Assembly (NCBI RefSeq): GCF_018449655.1
Contig: NZ_JAAVUX010000005.1
Coordinates: 124,001 to 188,000, forward strand
Direction: 5' to 3'
Length of the DNA stretch: 64,000 bases
Source: Pseudomonas sp. dw_358
Lineage (GTDB): Bacteria > Pseudomonadota > Gammaproteobacteria > Pseudomonadales > Pseudomonadaceae
The notes below the pieces were generated by a model. That model was given only the letters and a program-made list of their open reading frames with translations, did not search any database and was not told where the DNA came from. Of the stretch, positions 54,493 through 64,000 are shown one piece after another. Position numbers and translations under genes: made by a program. Positions within the stretch are counted from its first letter, which is position 1; each line of letters opens with the position of its first letter.

Positions 54493-56568
54493 TCAAACTT
54501 GGCCATATTGCTGGCCATGTCGCAACCAACGTTCCAGCAGTGGCGTCACATGCTGTGGCCAGCGGGCCAGCAGTGCTTGGGCAGCGTCGCGGACCGCCGG
54601 CAGCAGGTCGGCGTCGCGCATCAGGTCTGCGACCTTGAACTGTAGCAAACCTGTCTGGCGCGTACCCAGCATCTCACCGGGACCGCGAAGTTGCAGGTCT
54701 TTTTCGGCGATAACGAAGCCGTCGTTGGTTTCCCGCATGATACCCAGCCGCTCGCGGCCGATCTGTGACAGGGGCGGGTGATAAAGCAGCACGCAGTGGC
54801 TGGCCGCGCTGCCTCGGCCGACCCGGCCGCGCAGCTGATGCAACTGGGCCAGGCCCAGGCGTTCGGGGTTTTCGATGATCATCAGGCTGGAGTTTGGCAC
54901 GTCCACGCCGACCTCGATCACCGTGGTTGCCACCAGCAGTTGCAGGTTGCCCTGCTTGAACTCGGCCATCACTGCGGCCTTCTCCGCGGACTTCATACGG
55001 CCATGGATCAAACCCACCCGCAATTCGCCCAAGGCGCTGCTCAAGTCTTCATAGGTGCTTTGCGCCGCCTGGCAGGTCAGCTCCTCGGACTCTTCGATCA
55101 GTGTGCACACCCAGTAGGCCTGGCGACCTTCGGCGCAGGCCGCGCGCACCCGTTCGATGACCTCGATACGCCGGCTGTCGACCACCAGCACGGTATTGAC
55201 CGGCGTTCGGCCAGGGGGCAGTTCGTCGAGGATGGACGTGTCGAGGTCGGCGTAGGCGCTCATGGCCAGAGTGCGCGGGATAGGCGTGGCGGTCATGATC
55301 AACTGATGCGGGCACTGGGTGCCGCCGACGCCTTTCTGGCGCAGTGCCAGCCGCTGTTGCACGCCGAATCGATGCTGTTCGTCGATGATCACCAGCGCCA
55401 GGCGCTTGTACTGTACTTCGGGCTGAAAGAGCGCATGGGTACCGACCACCATGGGCGCGCCGTTGGCAATCTGCTCCAGCGCCGTGACCCGCGCCTTGCC
55501 TTTGAGCTTGCCGGCCAGCCAGGCGGTCTCGATACCCAAGGGCTCGAGCCAGCGCTGGAACGTGATGAAATGCTGCTCGGCGAGAATTTCGGTCGGTGCC
55601 ATCAAGGCCACTTGATAGCCCGCCTCCAGTGCCTGCAGGGCCGCCAGGGCGGCCACCACGGTCTTGCCGGCACCGACGTCGCCTTGCACCAGCCGCAGCA
55701 TGGGCTCGGGCTGCGCCAGATCATAGGCAATTTCGTTACCGACTCGCTGTTGCGCACCCGTGGGGGCGAACTCGAGATTTTTCAGGTACTGCCCCGGCAG
55801 CACGCTGGCCTTGGGCAGGGCCGGCGCCCGCTGGCTGCGCAGGCTCTCGCGCAGGCGTTGCTGCGAAAGCTGGTGAGTGAGCAGCTCTTCAAAAGCCAGC
55901 CGATGCTGGGCCCAGTGATGGCCCACGGCGAGCTCTTCGAGATCAGCATCCGGTGGCGGGTTGTGCAGGTAACGGATGGCCTGGTCCAGCGGCGCCAGTT
56001 GGTAGTCGCGCGCCAACTCTTCAGGCAGCCAGTCGGGGAGGCTGCGCGGCCCCAGCAGGCTCAGGGCCTGCTGCGACAGCTGGCGCAGGCGTTGCTGGGT
56101 GAGGCCTTCGGTGGTGGGGTAGATCGGCGTCAGGTTCTGCTCCACCGGCACATCTTCATCGCCGGTCAGGGCGCGGTATTCCGGGTGGTAGATCTCCAGG
56201 CCCGAGGCCCCTGGCCGGGCTTCGCCATAGCAGCGTAGGTGGGTGCCGCGCTTGAGGGCTTCTTTCTGGGCGTTGCTGAAGTGATAGAAGCGCAGGCTCA
56301 AGGTGCCGGTGCCATCTCCCAGGCGCACCAGCAGGCTGCGGCGTTTGCCCATGGACACGTCGGCACCGCTGACTACGCCTTCGATGACCGCATCCTGGCC
56401 TGGGCGCAACTGACCGATGGGGACCACGCGGGTGCGATCCTGGTAGCGCAACGGCAAATGAAAGAGCACGTCCTGGAGGTTCTCCAGGCCCACCTTATGC
56501 AGCTTCTCGGCCATGGCCTCGCCCACGCCCTTGAGTGCGGTGACCGAGACTTGGGACAGTTCGGTCAT
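54493..56568 (-). CDS. recG: ATP-dependent DNA helicase RecG
   Basis: Branch-migration helicase of 691 aa from MTELSQVSVTALKG. Wedge domain with OB fold (about 60-150), Walker A GDVGAGKTVVA, DEQHRFG box, and helicase motifs GRTPVNTV and QLRGRVGRGS. It rescues stalled forks. The start overlaps the oxyR stop (ATGA), as in P. aeruginosa. Confidence 0.97.
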   Translation of the reverse strand: MTELSQVSVTALKGVGEAMAEKLHKVGLENLQDVLFHLPLRYQDRTRVVPIGQLRPGQDAVIEGVVSGADVSMGKRRSLLVRLGDGTGTLSLRFYHFSNAQKEALKRGTHLRCYGEARPGASGLEIYHPEYRALTGDEDVPVEQNLTPIYPTTEGLTQQRLRQLSQQALSLLGPRSLPDWLPEELARDYQLAPLDQAIRYLHNPPPDADLEELAVGHHWAQHRLAFEELLTHQLSQQRLRESLRSQRAPALPKASVLPGQYLKNLEFAPTGAQQRVGNEIAYDLAQPEPMLRLVQGDVGAGKTVVAALAALQALEAGYQVALMAPTEILAEQHFITFQRWLEPLGIETAWLAGKLKGKARVTALEQIANGAPMVVGTHALFQPEVQYKRLALVIIDEQHRFGVQQRLALRQKGVGGTQCPHQLIMTATPIPRTLAMSAYADLDTSILDELPPGRTPVNTVLVVDSRRIEVIERVRAACAEGRQAYWVCTLIEESEELTCQAAQSTYEDLSSALGELRVGLIHGRMKSAEKAAVMAEFKQGNLQLLVATTVIEVGVDVPNSSLMIIENPERLGLAQLHQLRGRVGRGSAASHCVLLYHPPLSQIGRERLGIMRETNDGFVIAEKDLQLRGPGEMLGTRQTGLLQFKVADLMRDADLLPAVRDAAQALLARWPQHVTPLLERWLRHGQQYGQV

Positions 56569-57500
56569 GTCGCGACTTTGCTGGCCGCCGCTGCCGGCTT
56601 GGCCACCGAGCACAGGCGCACGGAGTCGGCGAGGATCTCGATCGCCTTGGGCCGTGGAAAGCTGGCGCGCCAGGCAATGGCCACGGTGCGAAACGGCGCC
56701 GGCGGGGTCAGCGGACGAACTTCGATAATGCCGGGAGCGTAGTGATGGCTGTCTACAGCCGAAAGCGGCAGGATCGACACCCCGAGGCCGGACGCCACCA
56801 TGTGCCGGATGGTTTCCAGCGAACTGGACTCAACAGTGGTGTGGCGTGCGCCTTCGGTGCCCTTGACCAGCGTCGGGCAGGCTTCCAGGACCTGGTCGCG
56901 GAAGCAGTGACCTTCACCCAGCAGCAACAGGCTCTTGTCGTTGAGCAGGCCGGCGTCGATGGTATCTTTTTTCGTCCATGGATGGTCGGACGGCATCAGC
57001 ACATAGAAGGGCTCGTCGTAGAGCGGCAGGGTCAACACGTCGGCTTCATTGAACGGCAGAGCAATGATCACGGCATCCAGCTCGCCGTTGCGCAGTTTGT
57101 CGCGCAGCACGTGAGTGAAGTTTTCTTCGATGTAGAGCGGCATCTGCGGAGCCACCCGGTGTAGCTGTGGAATCAGGTGCGGGAACAGGTAGGGACCGAC
57201 GGTATAGATGGCTCCCAGCTTCAAGGGTGCGGTGAGCTGGTTCTTGCCGGCCTGGGCCAATTCGCGGATGCCCTGGGCTTGTTCCAGGACCTTTTGCGCC
57301 TGGGCGACGATGCCTTCGCCCACCGGCGTCAGACGCACCGCACTCTTGCTGCGCTCGAAGATCAGCACGCCCAGCTCGTCCTCGAGTTTCTTGACGCCAA
57401 CCGACAGCGTGGGCTGGCTGACGTGACAGCGTTCAGCGGCATGGCCGAAGTGTTGCTCCTGGGCCAGGGTGACGATGTAGCGTAGTTCGGTGAGGGTCAT
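56565..57500 (-). CDS. oxyR: Hydrogen peroxide-sensing activator OxyR
   Basis: LysR-family regulator of 311 aa. The helix-turn-helix is at about 18-38 (HAAERCHVSQPTLSVGVKKLE). The redox Cys pair is in GEGHCFRDQVLEACPTL, nine residues apart as in Cys199/Cys208 of E. coli. It activates catalase and peroxiredoxin genes. It overlaps recG and starts 101 bp upstream of the tonB stop. Confidence 0.96.
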   Translation of the reverse strand: MTLTELRYIVTLAQEQHFGHAAERCHVSQPTLSVGVKKLEDELGVLIFERSKSAVRLTPVGEGIVAQAQKVLEQAQGIRELAQAGKNQLTAPLKLGAIYTVGPYLFPHLIPQLHRVAPQMPLYIEENFTHVLRDKLRNGELDAVIIALPFNEADVLTLPLYDEPFYVLMPSDHPWTKKDTIDAGLLNDKSLLLLGEGHCFRDQVLEACPTLVKGTEGARHTTVESSSLETIRHMVASGLGVSILPLSAVDSHHYAPGIIEVRPLTPPAPFRTVAIAWRASFPRPKAIEILADSVRLCSVAKPAAAASKVAT

Positions 57501-57601
57501 AACGTGCGTCCATGGAATTGCCGCCCCAGCATAGCCGGTGCTATCGATAGACGCACGTTATCAACCTCCGGGTTTTTTGTCAGATTTCTGTCTGCTTGGC
57601 T

Positions 57602-58348
57602 TTATCGACCTTTGTTCAACGAGAACACGAACGGCGCGGTCAGCTGAATCGGCCCGTTCGCCACCAATTCCTTGGGCGGCGGCGGCAGCGGTTGAGCCCT
57701 GCGAATCATTTCCAGGGTCGCACGGTCCAGCGATGCGCTGCCGGATTCGCCGACGATTTCGAACGACAGGACATTGCCCTGCCCGTCGACGACGAATTTC
57801 AGCTTGACCGTACCTTCCAGACCGCGGCGCTTGGCGTCGTCCGGATAACGTTTGTACTGGGCCAAGTGACGCAGCAAGTCTGCTTCCCAGGACGGTTTGG
57901 CATCTGGATTGGAGGCGATGCTCGGCGCCGGAGCGGCCGATTTCACTGCGGGTGCTGGTGGAGCCGGCGGGGTATCCACGGGCTTCTCGGCCACTGGCTT
58001 GTCCTGCACCGGCTCCGGTTTTTTGTCGGGCTTGGGGGGCTGTGGTTTGGGCGGTTTGGGCTTGGGCTTGGGCAGGGCGATCGTCGGCTTCGGCGCCTCT
58101 GCCACTTTGGGCAGCGGCGGCTCTTCTACCGGAGCGGGCGGCGTCGGTGTCTGCACCACCTTGGGCGGAGGCGGGGGCGCGATTTCGGGCATGGGGGGCA
58201 TTTCCACGATCATCGCTGCCGGGGGCAACTCCACCACCTGCGGTGCGCTGGTCCAGTGCAGGGCGATGGCGATGGCCACCCCGTGCACCGCCAGAACCAC
58301 GGCCAGGCTGCTACCGTATCGCGTCAGTTTTTGGCGCGTGGTGGTCAT
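57602..58348 (-). CDS. tonB: Energy transducer TonB
   Basis: Protein of 248 aa. The N-terminal membrane helix (about 14-33, including the conserved His in LAVHGVAIA), a long Pro/Lys-rich spacer (about 55-125, KPKPKPPKPQPPKP) and a C-terminal TonB domain (YPDDAKRRGLEGTVKLKFVVD). It transfers proton-motive energy to TonB-dependent receptors. Its start overlaps the exbD stop by 4 bp. Confidence 0.95.
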   Translation of the reverse strand: MTTTRQKLTRYGSSLAVVLAVHGVAIAIALHWTSAPQVVELPPAAMIVEMPPMPEIAPPPPPKVVQTPTPPAPVEEPPLPKVAEAPKPTIALPKPKPKPPKPQPPKPDKKPEPVQDKPVAEKPVDTPPAPPAPAVKSAAPAPSIASNPDAKPSWEADLLRHLAQYKRYPDDAKRRGLEGTVKLKFVVDGQGNVLSFEIVGESGSASLDRATLEMIRRAQPLPPPPKELVANGPIQLTAPFVFSLNKGR

Positions 58349-58770
58349 TTTTTCCCAGCCGTCTCAAGTCCGACGAGGCCTACTTTGAGGTAACCGCTGG
58401 CGCGCAGCGCGTTCATCACATCCATGAGGTCGCCATAGTCCACGCCCTTGTCGGCCTGGAAGAAAATAGTCGTATCCTTATTGCCTTTGGTCTTGGCATC
58501 AAGCATCGGACCCAACTGGGCACGGTCGATCTTGTCGTCGCCCAGGTACAGGTCGAGGTCCGATTTGACGCTCAGGAACACCGGCTTTTCCGGTCGCGGC
58601 ACCGGTTTGGCGGTGGAGGCCGGGAGGTCGACCTTGATGTCCACGGTGGCCAGCGGTGCGGCGATCATGAACACGATCAACAGCACCAGCATCACGTCGA
58701 TAAACGGCGTGACGTTGATTTCGTGGTTCTCGACGAGGTCGTCACCACCTTCATTCAGATGCAGGCCCAT
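58345..58770 (-). CDS. exbD: Biopolymer transporter ExbD
   Basis: Inner-membrane protein of 141 aa with one N-terminal helix. The proton-path Asp25 is in NVTPFIDVMLVLLIVF. The periplasmic domain follows. It is 3 bp after exbB. Confidence 0.95.
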   Translation of the reverse strand: MGLHLNEGGDDLVENHEINVTPFIDVMLVLLIVFMIAAPLATVDIKVDLPASTAKPVPRPEKPVFLSVKSDLDLYLGDDKIDRAQLGPMLDAKTKGNKDTTIFFQADKGVDYGDLMDVMNALRASGYLKVGLVGLETAGKK

Positions 58771-58773
58771 GAC

Positions 58774-59679
58774 TTAACCCACCTTCACCATTTGCGGTTG
58801 GCCGCTGCGCTCGGCGGGCTGGTGGTCCAGGTCGCGGCTGACCAGCAACAGCACTTGCGCCGAGGCATCCGAGACTTGTGCCTTGTAGCCGGCGATGGAG
58901 CGGGCGAAGACGTTGTAGATGACCACGGCGGGGATAGCCGCCACCAGACCCAGTGCGGTGGCCAGCAGGGCTTCGGCGATACCGGGGGCGACGACGGCGA
59001 GGTTGGTGGTCTGGGTCTTGGCGATGCCGATGAAGCTGTTCATGATGCCCCATACGGTACCGAACAGGCCTACGAAGGGCGCGGTAGAGCCGATGGTTGC
59101 CAGTACGCCAGTGCCGTTGCTCATGTTGCGACCGCACGCGGCCACCAGACGCTCCAAACGAAAGCTCACCCGCTCTTTGATGCCTTCACGTTCCCGGCTG
59201 TTGGCCGACAGGTGCATCTCTTCCAGGGCGTCGTGCACCAGCAGGTTGGCCAAGGTACCTTGGCGGCTGGCCGTTTCGGCGGCAGCCTTGAGGGTGGCGG
59301 CCTTTTTCAGCGCGGCGATTTCACCTTTGAGGCGACGCTTGGCCCCCAGCAGTTCGAAGCCTTTGGCGATCCAGATGGTCCAAGTGATAATCGAGGCAAT
59401 CGCCAGACCGATCATCACCACCTTGACGACGATGTCGGCATGTTGGTACATGCCCCACGGCGACAGATCGTGACTCATGCTGGCCACTGGCTCGGCGGTC
59501 TCTACAGGGGCAGCAACGGGCGTCATGGCCGGAGCCTGTTCGACGGCGGCGGGCGCTGTGTTGGTGGCGGTCTCGTCGGCAAAGACAGCCGGCGCGATAG
59601 CCATGCTGAACAGCAAAACGGCCATGGCGCCCAAGGCGCGAGACCACAGAGACGATGCGTGAACGGAAGAGCGAATCAT
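58774..59679 (-). CDS. exbB: Biopolymer transporter ExbB
   Basis: Membrane protein of 301 aa. The first 35 residues look like a signal peptide, and an Ala/Pro-rich periplasmic extension (about 36-70) precedes the usual three helices. The conserved MotA-type motifs are ATIGSTAPFVGLFGTVWGIM and GIAEALLATALGLVAAIPAV. The long N-terminus is typical of Pseudomonas. It leads exbB-exbD-tonB. Confidence 0.94.
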   Translation of the reverse strand: MIRSSVHASSLWSRALGAMAVLLFSMAIAPAVFADETATNTAPAAVEQAPAMTPVAAPVETAEPVASMSHDLSPWGMYQHADIVVKVVMIGLAIASIITWTIWIAKGFELLGAKRRLKGEIAALKKAATLKAAAETASRQGTLANLLVHDALEEMHLSANSREREGIKERVSFRLERLVAACGRNMSNGTGVLATIGSTAPFVGLFGTVWGIMNSFIGIAKTQTTNLAVVAPGIAEALLATALGLVAAIPAVVIYNVFARSIAGYKAQVSDASAQVLLLVSRDLDHQPAERSGQPQMVKVG

Positions 59680-59731
59680 GCTGGCCGACCTGAACGTTAG
59701 AAGGGAAAATGTTCGCAGACCACCCGGTCAG

Positions 59732-59785
59732 GTGGAGAACTGATACCCGATATTATTGCAACTAATTCTTGTTAACAAAAGCAAT
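59732..59785. promoter_or_regulatory. Possible Fur-controlled promoter region of exbBD-tonB
   Basis: An AT-rich patch (GATATTATTGCAACTAATTC and the following TTGTTAAC) lies 60-100 bp upstream of exbB, unlike its GC-rich surroundings. It resembles a degenerate Fur box but the match is poor. Iron control is expected for this operon, not demonstrated. Confidence 0.35.
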
Positions 59786-59864
59786 AGCGTTCAGTTTTTT
59801 CGTTAATGACGAAATTTGTTCGTTTTTCAGTCTATTTCCGAATGCTAGTGAAAGGGGAAATTTC

Positions 59865-60719
59865 ATGGCTCCGCGCATTGTAATTGTCGGCTGTGGTGAT
59901 GTGGGCGGCCGTCTGGGCCAGTTGCTGCAGGCACAGGATTGGGCCGTCTGGGGTCTGCGCCGATCGGTGGCAAAATTGCCGGCAGGTTTCCATGCCATTG
60001 CCGCCGACCTTGGCCACGCTGCCTGCCCGCCGCAGTGGCCCACCGGGCCGGTGGATTATCTGGTGTATTGCGTGGCGGCGTCGCAGCACGACGAAGCGGG
60101 CTACCAGGCGGCTTATGTGCAGGGCTTGCAACATACCCTGGGCTGGTTGGAGGCCAATGCCCAGGCACCGCGGCGAATTCTGTTCGTCTCCAGTAGCAGC
60201 GTTTACGGCCAGGTCGAAGGCGAGTGGGTCGATGAAACCTCGGATGCCCAAGCGAGCGGTTTCTCCGGGCGATTGATGCTGGAGGCCGAGCGTCATCTGT
60301 TAAGCAGTGGTTTTGCCGCCAGTGTCGTGCGCCTGACCGGCATCTATGGTCCGGGGCGCGGGCGCTTTGTCGAGCAGGTTCGTCAGGGCTACCGGGTGGC
60401 CGAGCAGCCTCCGGTCTATGGCAACCGCATTCATGTGGACGATGCGGCGGGGTTGCTGGCGTTTCTGTTGCTGGCCGAGCGGGCGGGCGCGCCGCTGGAG
60501 GAATGCTACCTCGGTGTGGATGACGCCCCGGCACCGTTGTTCGAGGTGGTGGCCTGGTTGCGCGAGTATCTGGGCGTGACAGGATGGTCGGACACCGAAA
60601 GCGTGCGGCGTACCGGCAGTAAGCGGTGCAGCAATGCACGGGCACGGGCTTTGGGCTGGGTGCCGCAGTACCCAAGCTACCGCGAAGGCTACGCCGCTAT
60701 GCTGAAAGCCACTTCGTAG
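59865..60719 (+). CDS. NAD(P)-dependent epimerase/dehydratase (SDR) family
   Basis: Protein of 284 aa from MAPRIVIVGCGDVGG (AAAGGGGAA ahead). Rossmann motif GCGDVGGRLG, then SSSSVYG and an YxxK-like region missing its usual Lys (LMLEAERHLL). It is like YeeZ. The absence of the YxxxK pair suggests a non-canonical enzyme. Substrate unknown. Confidence 0.82.
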   Translation: MAPRIVIVGCGDVGGRLGQLLQAQDWAVWGLRRSVAKLPAGFHAIAADLGHAACPPQWPTGPVDYLVYCVAASQHDEAGYQAAYVQGLQHTLGWLEANAQAPRRILFVSSSSVYGQVEGEWVDETSDAQASGFSGRLMLEAERHLLSSGFAASVVRLTGIYGPGRGRFVEQVRQGYRVAEQPPVYGNRIHVDDAAGLLAFLLLAERAGAPLEECYLGVDDAPAPLFEVVAWLREYLGVTGWSDTESVRRTGSKRCSNARARALGWVPQYPSYREGYAAMLKATS

Positions 60720-60807
60720 GAGTGCGAAGCCCGCCATGAGCCTGCACAGAATAGGCGTCAGGCCCTATCGCGAGCTTCGCGTATTCCGGCAACCGGTGGG
60801 TAGTGGG

Positions 60808-61542
60808 TTACTTCTTGAGCAACCACCGCCGGGCGCCTGGATGCAGATCCGGCATCTCATCGGGCTTGGCCTGATTGACGGCTTCCAGGATATCCAGACT
60901 GTCCCCATCGCGCCGGAATATGTAGGCGTTGCCCTGCTGGTCCTTTTCCATCCACATACTGTCGAACTCACCGCTCATCGCCGCGCAATCCCCGGCCAGG
61001 CACAGCGCGTAGCGGTCCAGTCCATCGATGCCTTCCAGACGACCGTCAGGAGTGAAATGCACGACACCACCTTGGCCCGGGCCTTCGACGATCTTCCAGT
61101 TGCCGGCCAGATAGGCACCATAGAGTGCCTCCTCGAACGAAGTGCCCGGCGGCGCGTCGGCCGGTACGGCTTTCTTCGGTTTGACGAAGCTCTGCTGCGG
61201 TGTACTGTCGCTAGGGCTTTGCAGCAGCTGCCCACCCTTGGTTTCCAGGGCCTCGCTGTGGCTGCCATAGAAGTCCACGGTCCAGAAGCCCGGCTTGCTG
61301 GCAATCAGTTTACCTTCGCCTTGCTCAAAACCATTGCTGTAGCTGGCCTGGCCGGTTTTGGTGTCCAAGTGCCACTCGAGGTTGGGGCCGTTGGCCAAGA
61401 GGGCCTGACGCAAGCTGCCACCTTTGGCGGCGGCGTCGATGGCGTTCTGGTTGATCCAGATACCGCTGGGGTCGACGTTGTCATGGCTGGCGCATCCGCC
61501 GAGCAGTGCGGCAACCAGAGTAAAGGCGAGCGCGTGACGCAT
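60808..61542 (-). CDS. Conserved lipoprotein
   Basis: Lipoprotein of 244 aa from MRHALAFTL at 61542 with AAGGA ahead. Lipobox LLGGC (Cys17). The mature part starts SGIWINQNAIDAAAK and contains GKLIASKPGFWTVDFYGSHSEA and GVVHFTPDGRLEGID. No recognised enzyme motif. It lies 58 bp after ridA on the same strand; an operon spoT-ridA-lipoprotein is likely. Confidence 0.8.
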   Translation of the reverse strand: MRHALAFTLVAALLGGCASHDNVDPSGIWINQNAIDAAAKGGSLRQALLANGPNLEWHLDTKTGQASYSNGFEQGEGKLIASKPGFWTVDFYGSHSEALETKGGQLLQSPSDSTPQQSFVKPKKAVPADAPPGTSFEEALYGAYLAGNWKIVEGPGQGGVVHFTPDGRLEGIDGLDRYALCLAGDCAAMSGEFDSMWMEKDQQGNAYIFRRDGDSLDILEAVNQAKPDEMPDLHPGARRWLLKK

Positions 61543-61600
61543 ACGGGAGATCCTTGCGGGGCAGGGAGGGCGAGGCGCCAAGCGCCTCGCCGCAAGGGGA

Positions 61601-61981
61601 TTACTCGATGACCAGGACGCCGTCGATTTCAACCTGGGCGCCGCGAGGCAGAGCGGCGACGCCGATGGCGGCACGGGCAGGGTAAGGCTGGTCGAAGTAA
61701 CGGCCCATCACCTCGTTGACCTTGGCGAAGTGGCTCAGGTCGGTGAGAAAGATGTTCACCTTGACGAAGTCCTTGAACGAGCCGCCTGCCGCTTCGACCA
61801 CGGCCTTGAGGTTCTCGAACACCTGGACTGTCTGGGCTTCGAAGCCCTCCACCAGATCCATGGTCTTGGGGTCCAGCGGAATCTGGCCGGACAGATAGAC
61901 CGTGTTGCCGGCCTTGATCGCCTGCGAATAGGTACCGATGGCGGCAGGGGCCTTGTCGCTGGTGATTACGGTCTTGGTCAT
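61601..61981 (-). CDS. ridA: RidA reactive-intermediate deaminase
   Basis: Protein of 126 aa (YjgF/YER057c/UK114). It starts [25 protein letters not shown], with the catalytic Arg in [20 protein letters not shown]. It hydrolyses toxic enamines or imines from PLP enzymes. AGGAG precedes the start. It lies 28 bp after spoT. Confidence 0.96.
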   Translation of the reverse strand: MTKTVITSDKAPAAIGTYSQAIKAGNTVYLSGQIPLDPKTMDLVEGFEAQTVQVFENLKAVVEAAGGSFKDFVKVNIFLTDLSHFAKVNEVMGRYFDQPYPARAAIGVAALPRGAQVEIDGVLVIE

Positions 61982-62009
61982 GAACAACTCCTGGAAAATT
62001 GATGGCCCG

Positions 62010-64000
62010 TCAGGCGCGCATGCGCGTGATGCGGATGACGCCAGTCAGGGCTCGCAGTTTCTTGATCACTCGGGCCAGGTGCACGCGGTCGTGCACGCTG
62101 ACCACCAACTGGACGACGCTGATACGTCCATCGCGCTCGTCCATGCTGATTTTTTCAATGTTGCCATCGGCCGCGTTGACGCTGCTGGCCAGCAGGGCAA
62201 TCAGCCCGCGCTGGTGTTCCAGCTCGACACGCAACTCGACATTGAATTCCCCGGTGACGTCCTTGGCCCAGGCCAATTGAATACACTTCTCCGGGTTGTG
62301 GCGAATTTCGCTGATGTTGCGGCAGTTCTCCAAGTGCACGACCATGCCTTTGCCGGCGGACAGATGGCCGACGATGGGGTCGCCAGGGATCGGCGTGCAG
62401 CATTTGGCATAGCTGAGCACGAGGCCTTCGGTACCGCGTATGGCCAGCGGACCCTCCGGGCCGGGCAACTGCTCGCCTTCACTGGCCAGCAAGCGGCGTG
62501 CCACCACATAGGCCATGCGGTTGCCCAGGCCGATGTCTTCGAGCAGGTCTTCGATCAATTCCAGGCGGTACTCTGCCAGCATGGCCTGCACGCGTTCGGC
62601 CGGTACTTTGTCCAGCGCGCTGTCGAAGCCATTGAGCACCTTGTTGAGCAGGCGTTCGCCCAGGCTGATGGATTCGGAACGGCGTTGCAGCTTCAGGGCG
62701 TGGCGGATGTGCGTGCGCGCCTTGCCGGTGACCACGAAGTTGAGCCACGCGGGGTTGGGTCGAGCACCCGGCGCACTGACGATTTCCACCGTAGAGCCAC
62801 TCTGCAATGGCTCGGACAGGGGCGCCAGGCGTCGGTTGATGCGGCAGGCGATGCAGCTATTGCCCACATCGGTGTGCACCGCATAGGCAAAGTCCACGGC
62901 GGTGGAGCCTTTGGGCAGCTCCATGATCCGTCCTTTGGGCGTGAACACGTAGACCTCGTCCGGAAACAGGTCGATCTTCACGCTTTCGATGAATTCCAGC
63001 GAGTTGCCCGCGCGCTGCTGCATCTCCAGCACGCCCTTGACCCACTGCCTGGCGCGAGCGTGAGTGCCCTTGGGCTGGCTGTCGTCGGACGACTTGTAAA
63101 GCCAGTGCGCGGCAATACCGTTGTTGGCCATCTCTTCCATCTCGCGGGTGCGAATCTGGATCTCGATGGGCACGCCGTGCATGCCGAACAAAGTGGTGTG
63201 GAGCGACTGATAGCCGTTGGCCTTGGGTATCGCGATGTAATCCTTGAAGCGGCCGGGCAGGGGCTTGTACAAATTATGTACAGCGCCGAGCACGCGGTAG
63301 CAGGTGTCGACCTTGTCGACGACGATGCGAAAGGCGTAAACGTCCATGATCTCGTTGAAGGCACGACGCTTGCCGCGCATCTTCTTGTAGATGCCATAGA
63401 TATGCTTTTGCCGGCCGCTGACATCGCCTTCGATACCGTCGATGGCCAGGCAATGGGCCAGCGATTGTTCGATCTTGTTGACGATTTCCTTGCGGTTGCC
63501 CCGGGCGCGTTTGACCGCCTGGTAGATGCGCGCCGAACGCATCGGGTACATGGCCTTGAACCCCAGGTCTTCGAATTCCACGCGCACGTTGTGCATGCCC
63601 AAGCGATTGGCGATGGGGGCGTAGATTTCCAGGGTTTCCTTGGCAATGCGTCGGCGCTTTTCGCCTGACAGTACTTCCAGGGTGCGCATGTTGTGCAGAC
63701 GATCGGCGAGCTTGACCAGGATCACGCGAATGTCGCGAGCCATGGCCATGGCCATTTTCTGGAAGTTCTCGGCCTGGGCCTCGGCCTTGGTCTCGAAGTT
63801 CATCTGGGTCAGTTTGCTGACCCCGTCGACCAGCTCGGCCACGGTTTCACCGAACTGCGCGCTGAGCGCTTCCTTGGCGATGCCGGTGTCTTCGATCACA
63901 TCATGGAGCATCGCGGCCATCAGGCTTTGATGGTCCATGTGCATGTCGGCAAGAATGCTTGCCACCGCCAGTGGATGGGTGACATAGGCTTCGCCGCTGC
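62010..64000 (-). CDS. spoT: Bifunctional (p)ppGpp synthetase/hydrolase SpoT (5' end cut)
   Basis: Controls (p)ppGpp. About 662 residues are visible; the first ~40 lie beyond the window edge (SpoT is about 700 aa). The hydrolase HD motif LHDVIEDTG is near the visible start, followed by the synthetase domain ([23 protein letters not shown]), the TGS domain ([27 protein letters not shown]) and a C-terminal ACT domain. No frame break was seen. Confidence 0.96.
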   Translation of the reverse strand, partial: SGEAYVTHPLAVASILADMHMDHQSLMAAMLHDVIEDTGIAKEALSAQFGETVAELVDGVSKLTQMNFETKAEAQAENFQKMAMAMARDIRVILVKLADRLHNMRTLEVLSGEKRRRIAKETLEIYAPIANRLGMHNVRVEFEDLGFKAMYPMRSARIYQAVKRARGNRKEIVNKIEQSLAHCLAIDGIEGDVSGRQKHIYGIYKKMRGKRRAFNEIMDVYAFRIVVDKVDTCYRVLGAVHNLYKPLPGRFKDYIAIPKANGYQSLHTTLFGMHGVPIEIQIRTREMEEMANNGIAAHWLYKSSDDSQPKGTHARARQWVKGVLEMQQRAGNSLEFIESVKIDLFPDEVYVFTPKGRIMELPKGSTAVDFAYAVHTDVGNSCIACRINRRLAPLSEPLQSGSTVEIVSAPGARPNPAWLNFVVTGKARTHIRHALKLQRRSESISLGERLLNKVLNGFDSALDKVPAERVQAMLAEYRLELIEDLLEDIGLGNRMAYVVARRLLASEGEQLPGPEGPLAIRGTEGLVLSYAKCCTPIPGDPIVGHLSAGKGMVVHLENCRNISEIRHNPEKCIQLAWAKDVTGEFNVELRVELEHQRGLIALLASSVNAADGNIEKISMDERDGRISVVQLVVSVHDRVHLARVIKKLRALTGVIRITRMRA

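Noticed and set aside
61938..63668. Long open frame of 576 codons antisense to spoT
   Set aside because: It is fully antisense to a well-supported gene, rich in His, Gly and Val as expected for a shadow frame, and has no family features. The same holds for long antisense frames over polA, prlC, katE and kinB.
1..64000. CRISPR arrays, tRNA/rRNA genes, prophage or insertion sequences
   Set aside because: No regular repeats with spacers, no cloverleaf or rRNA stretch and no transposase or phage gene was recognised by reading; a dedicated scan was not possible.

Overview
This 64 kb window is chromosomal DNA of a Pseudomonas species, from the neighbourhood of the replication origin. The evidence is the run of characteristically pseudomonad genes and gene orders: betC-choX, trpBA/trpI, the osmC to prlC block, the PA0069-family radical SAM gene, znuA/zur-znuCB, polA-ersA-engB, ampDh2, kinB/algB, oxyR-recG and spoT. 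A perfect 16-bp parS site (16374-16389) also places it near oriC. No prophage, insertion sequence, CRISPR array, rRNA or tRNA gene was seen. The content is core genome, and most long antisense reading frames are shadows caused by high third-position GC.

Layout. 1-4.5 kb: choline-O-sulfate use (choX, betC, LysR regulator), a DOPA-dioxygenase-like protein and a CigR/RcnB-like protein. 4.6-7.7 kb: tryptophan synthase trpBA and its divergent activator trpI. 7.7-16.4 kb: small stress and envelope genes (DUF883, dodecin, two DUF1161 paralogues, osmC), two tandem lipoproteins, a lipoprotein metallopeptidase, a HAD phosphatase, a gamma-carbonic-anhydrase-like protein, prlC and a zinc-ribbon protein. 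16.4-21.2 kb: parS, an alcohol dehydrogenase, a radical SAM gene behind a textbook LexA box, a beta-carbonic anhydrase, an unknown protein and an SCO copper chaperone. 21.2-30.1 kb: metNIQ, catalase katE, a lipoprotein, and the zinc uptake locus with a Zur box between zur-znuCB and znuA. 30.1-36 kb: thrB, polA, the sRNA ErsA behind a sigma-22 (AlgU) promoter, engB and dsbA. 36-47 kb: a nuclease, a GGDEF protein, ampDh2, a CSS-EAL phosphodiesterase and kinB/algB. Facing algB are two short transcription units, each with a sigma-54 promoter, for a BON protein and for small membrane proteins plus an Ivy-type lysozyme inhibitor. 47-54.5 kb: a SpmAB-like membrane protein, a DUF5924 protein, an M16 peptidase, a Na/Pi cotransporter and an HDOD protein. 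54.5-64 kb: recG, oxyR, exbB-exbD-tonB, an SDR protein, a lipoprotein, ridA and spoT (cut by the window edge).

How it fits together. Many genes serve the cell envelope, osmotic or oxidative stress, and alginate/c-di-GMP control. Two regulatory themes recur: AlgU-type promoters (osmC, ersA, perhaps dodecin) and an AlgB/sigma-54 arrangement.

Two places look like coordinated loss. From recalled gene order in other pseudomonads, the aa3 oxidase (cox) cluster is absent next to the SCO gene, and cytochrome c4 is absent between engB and dsbA. That would suit an oxidase-negative Pseudomonas (for example the P. syringae group) but needs the rest of the genome to confirm. Gene names were assigned by reading the translated sequences; no database search was possible.
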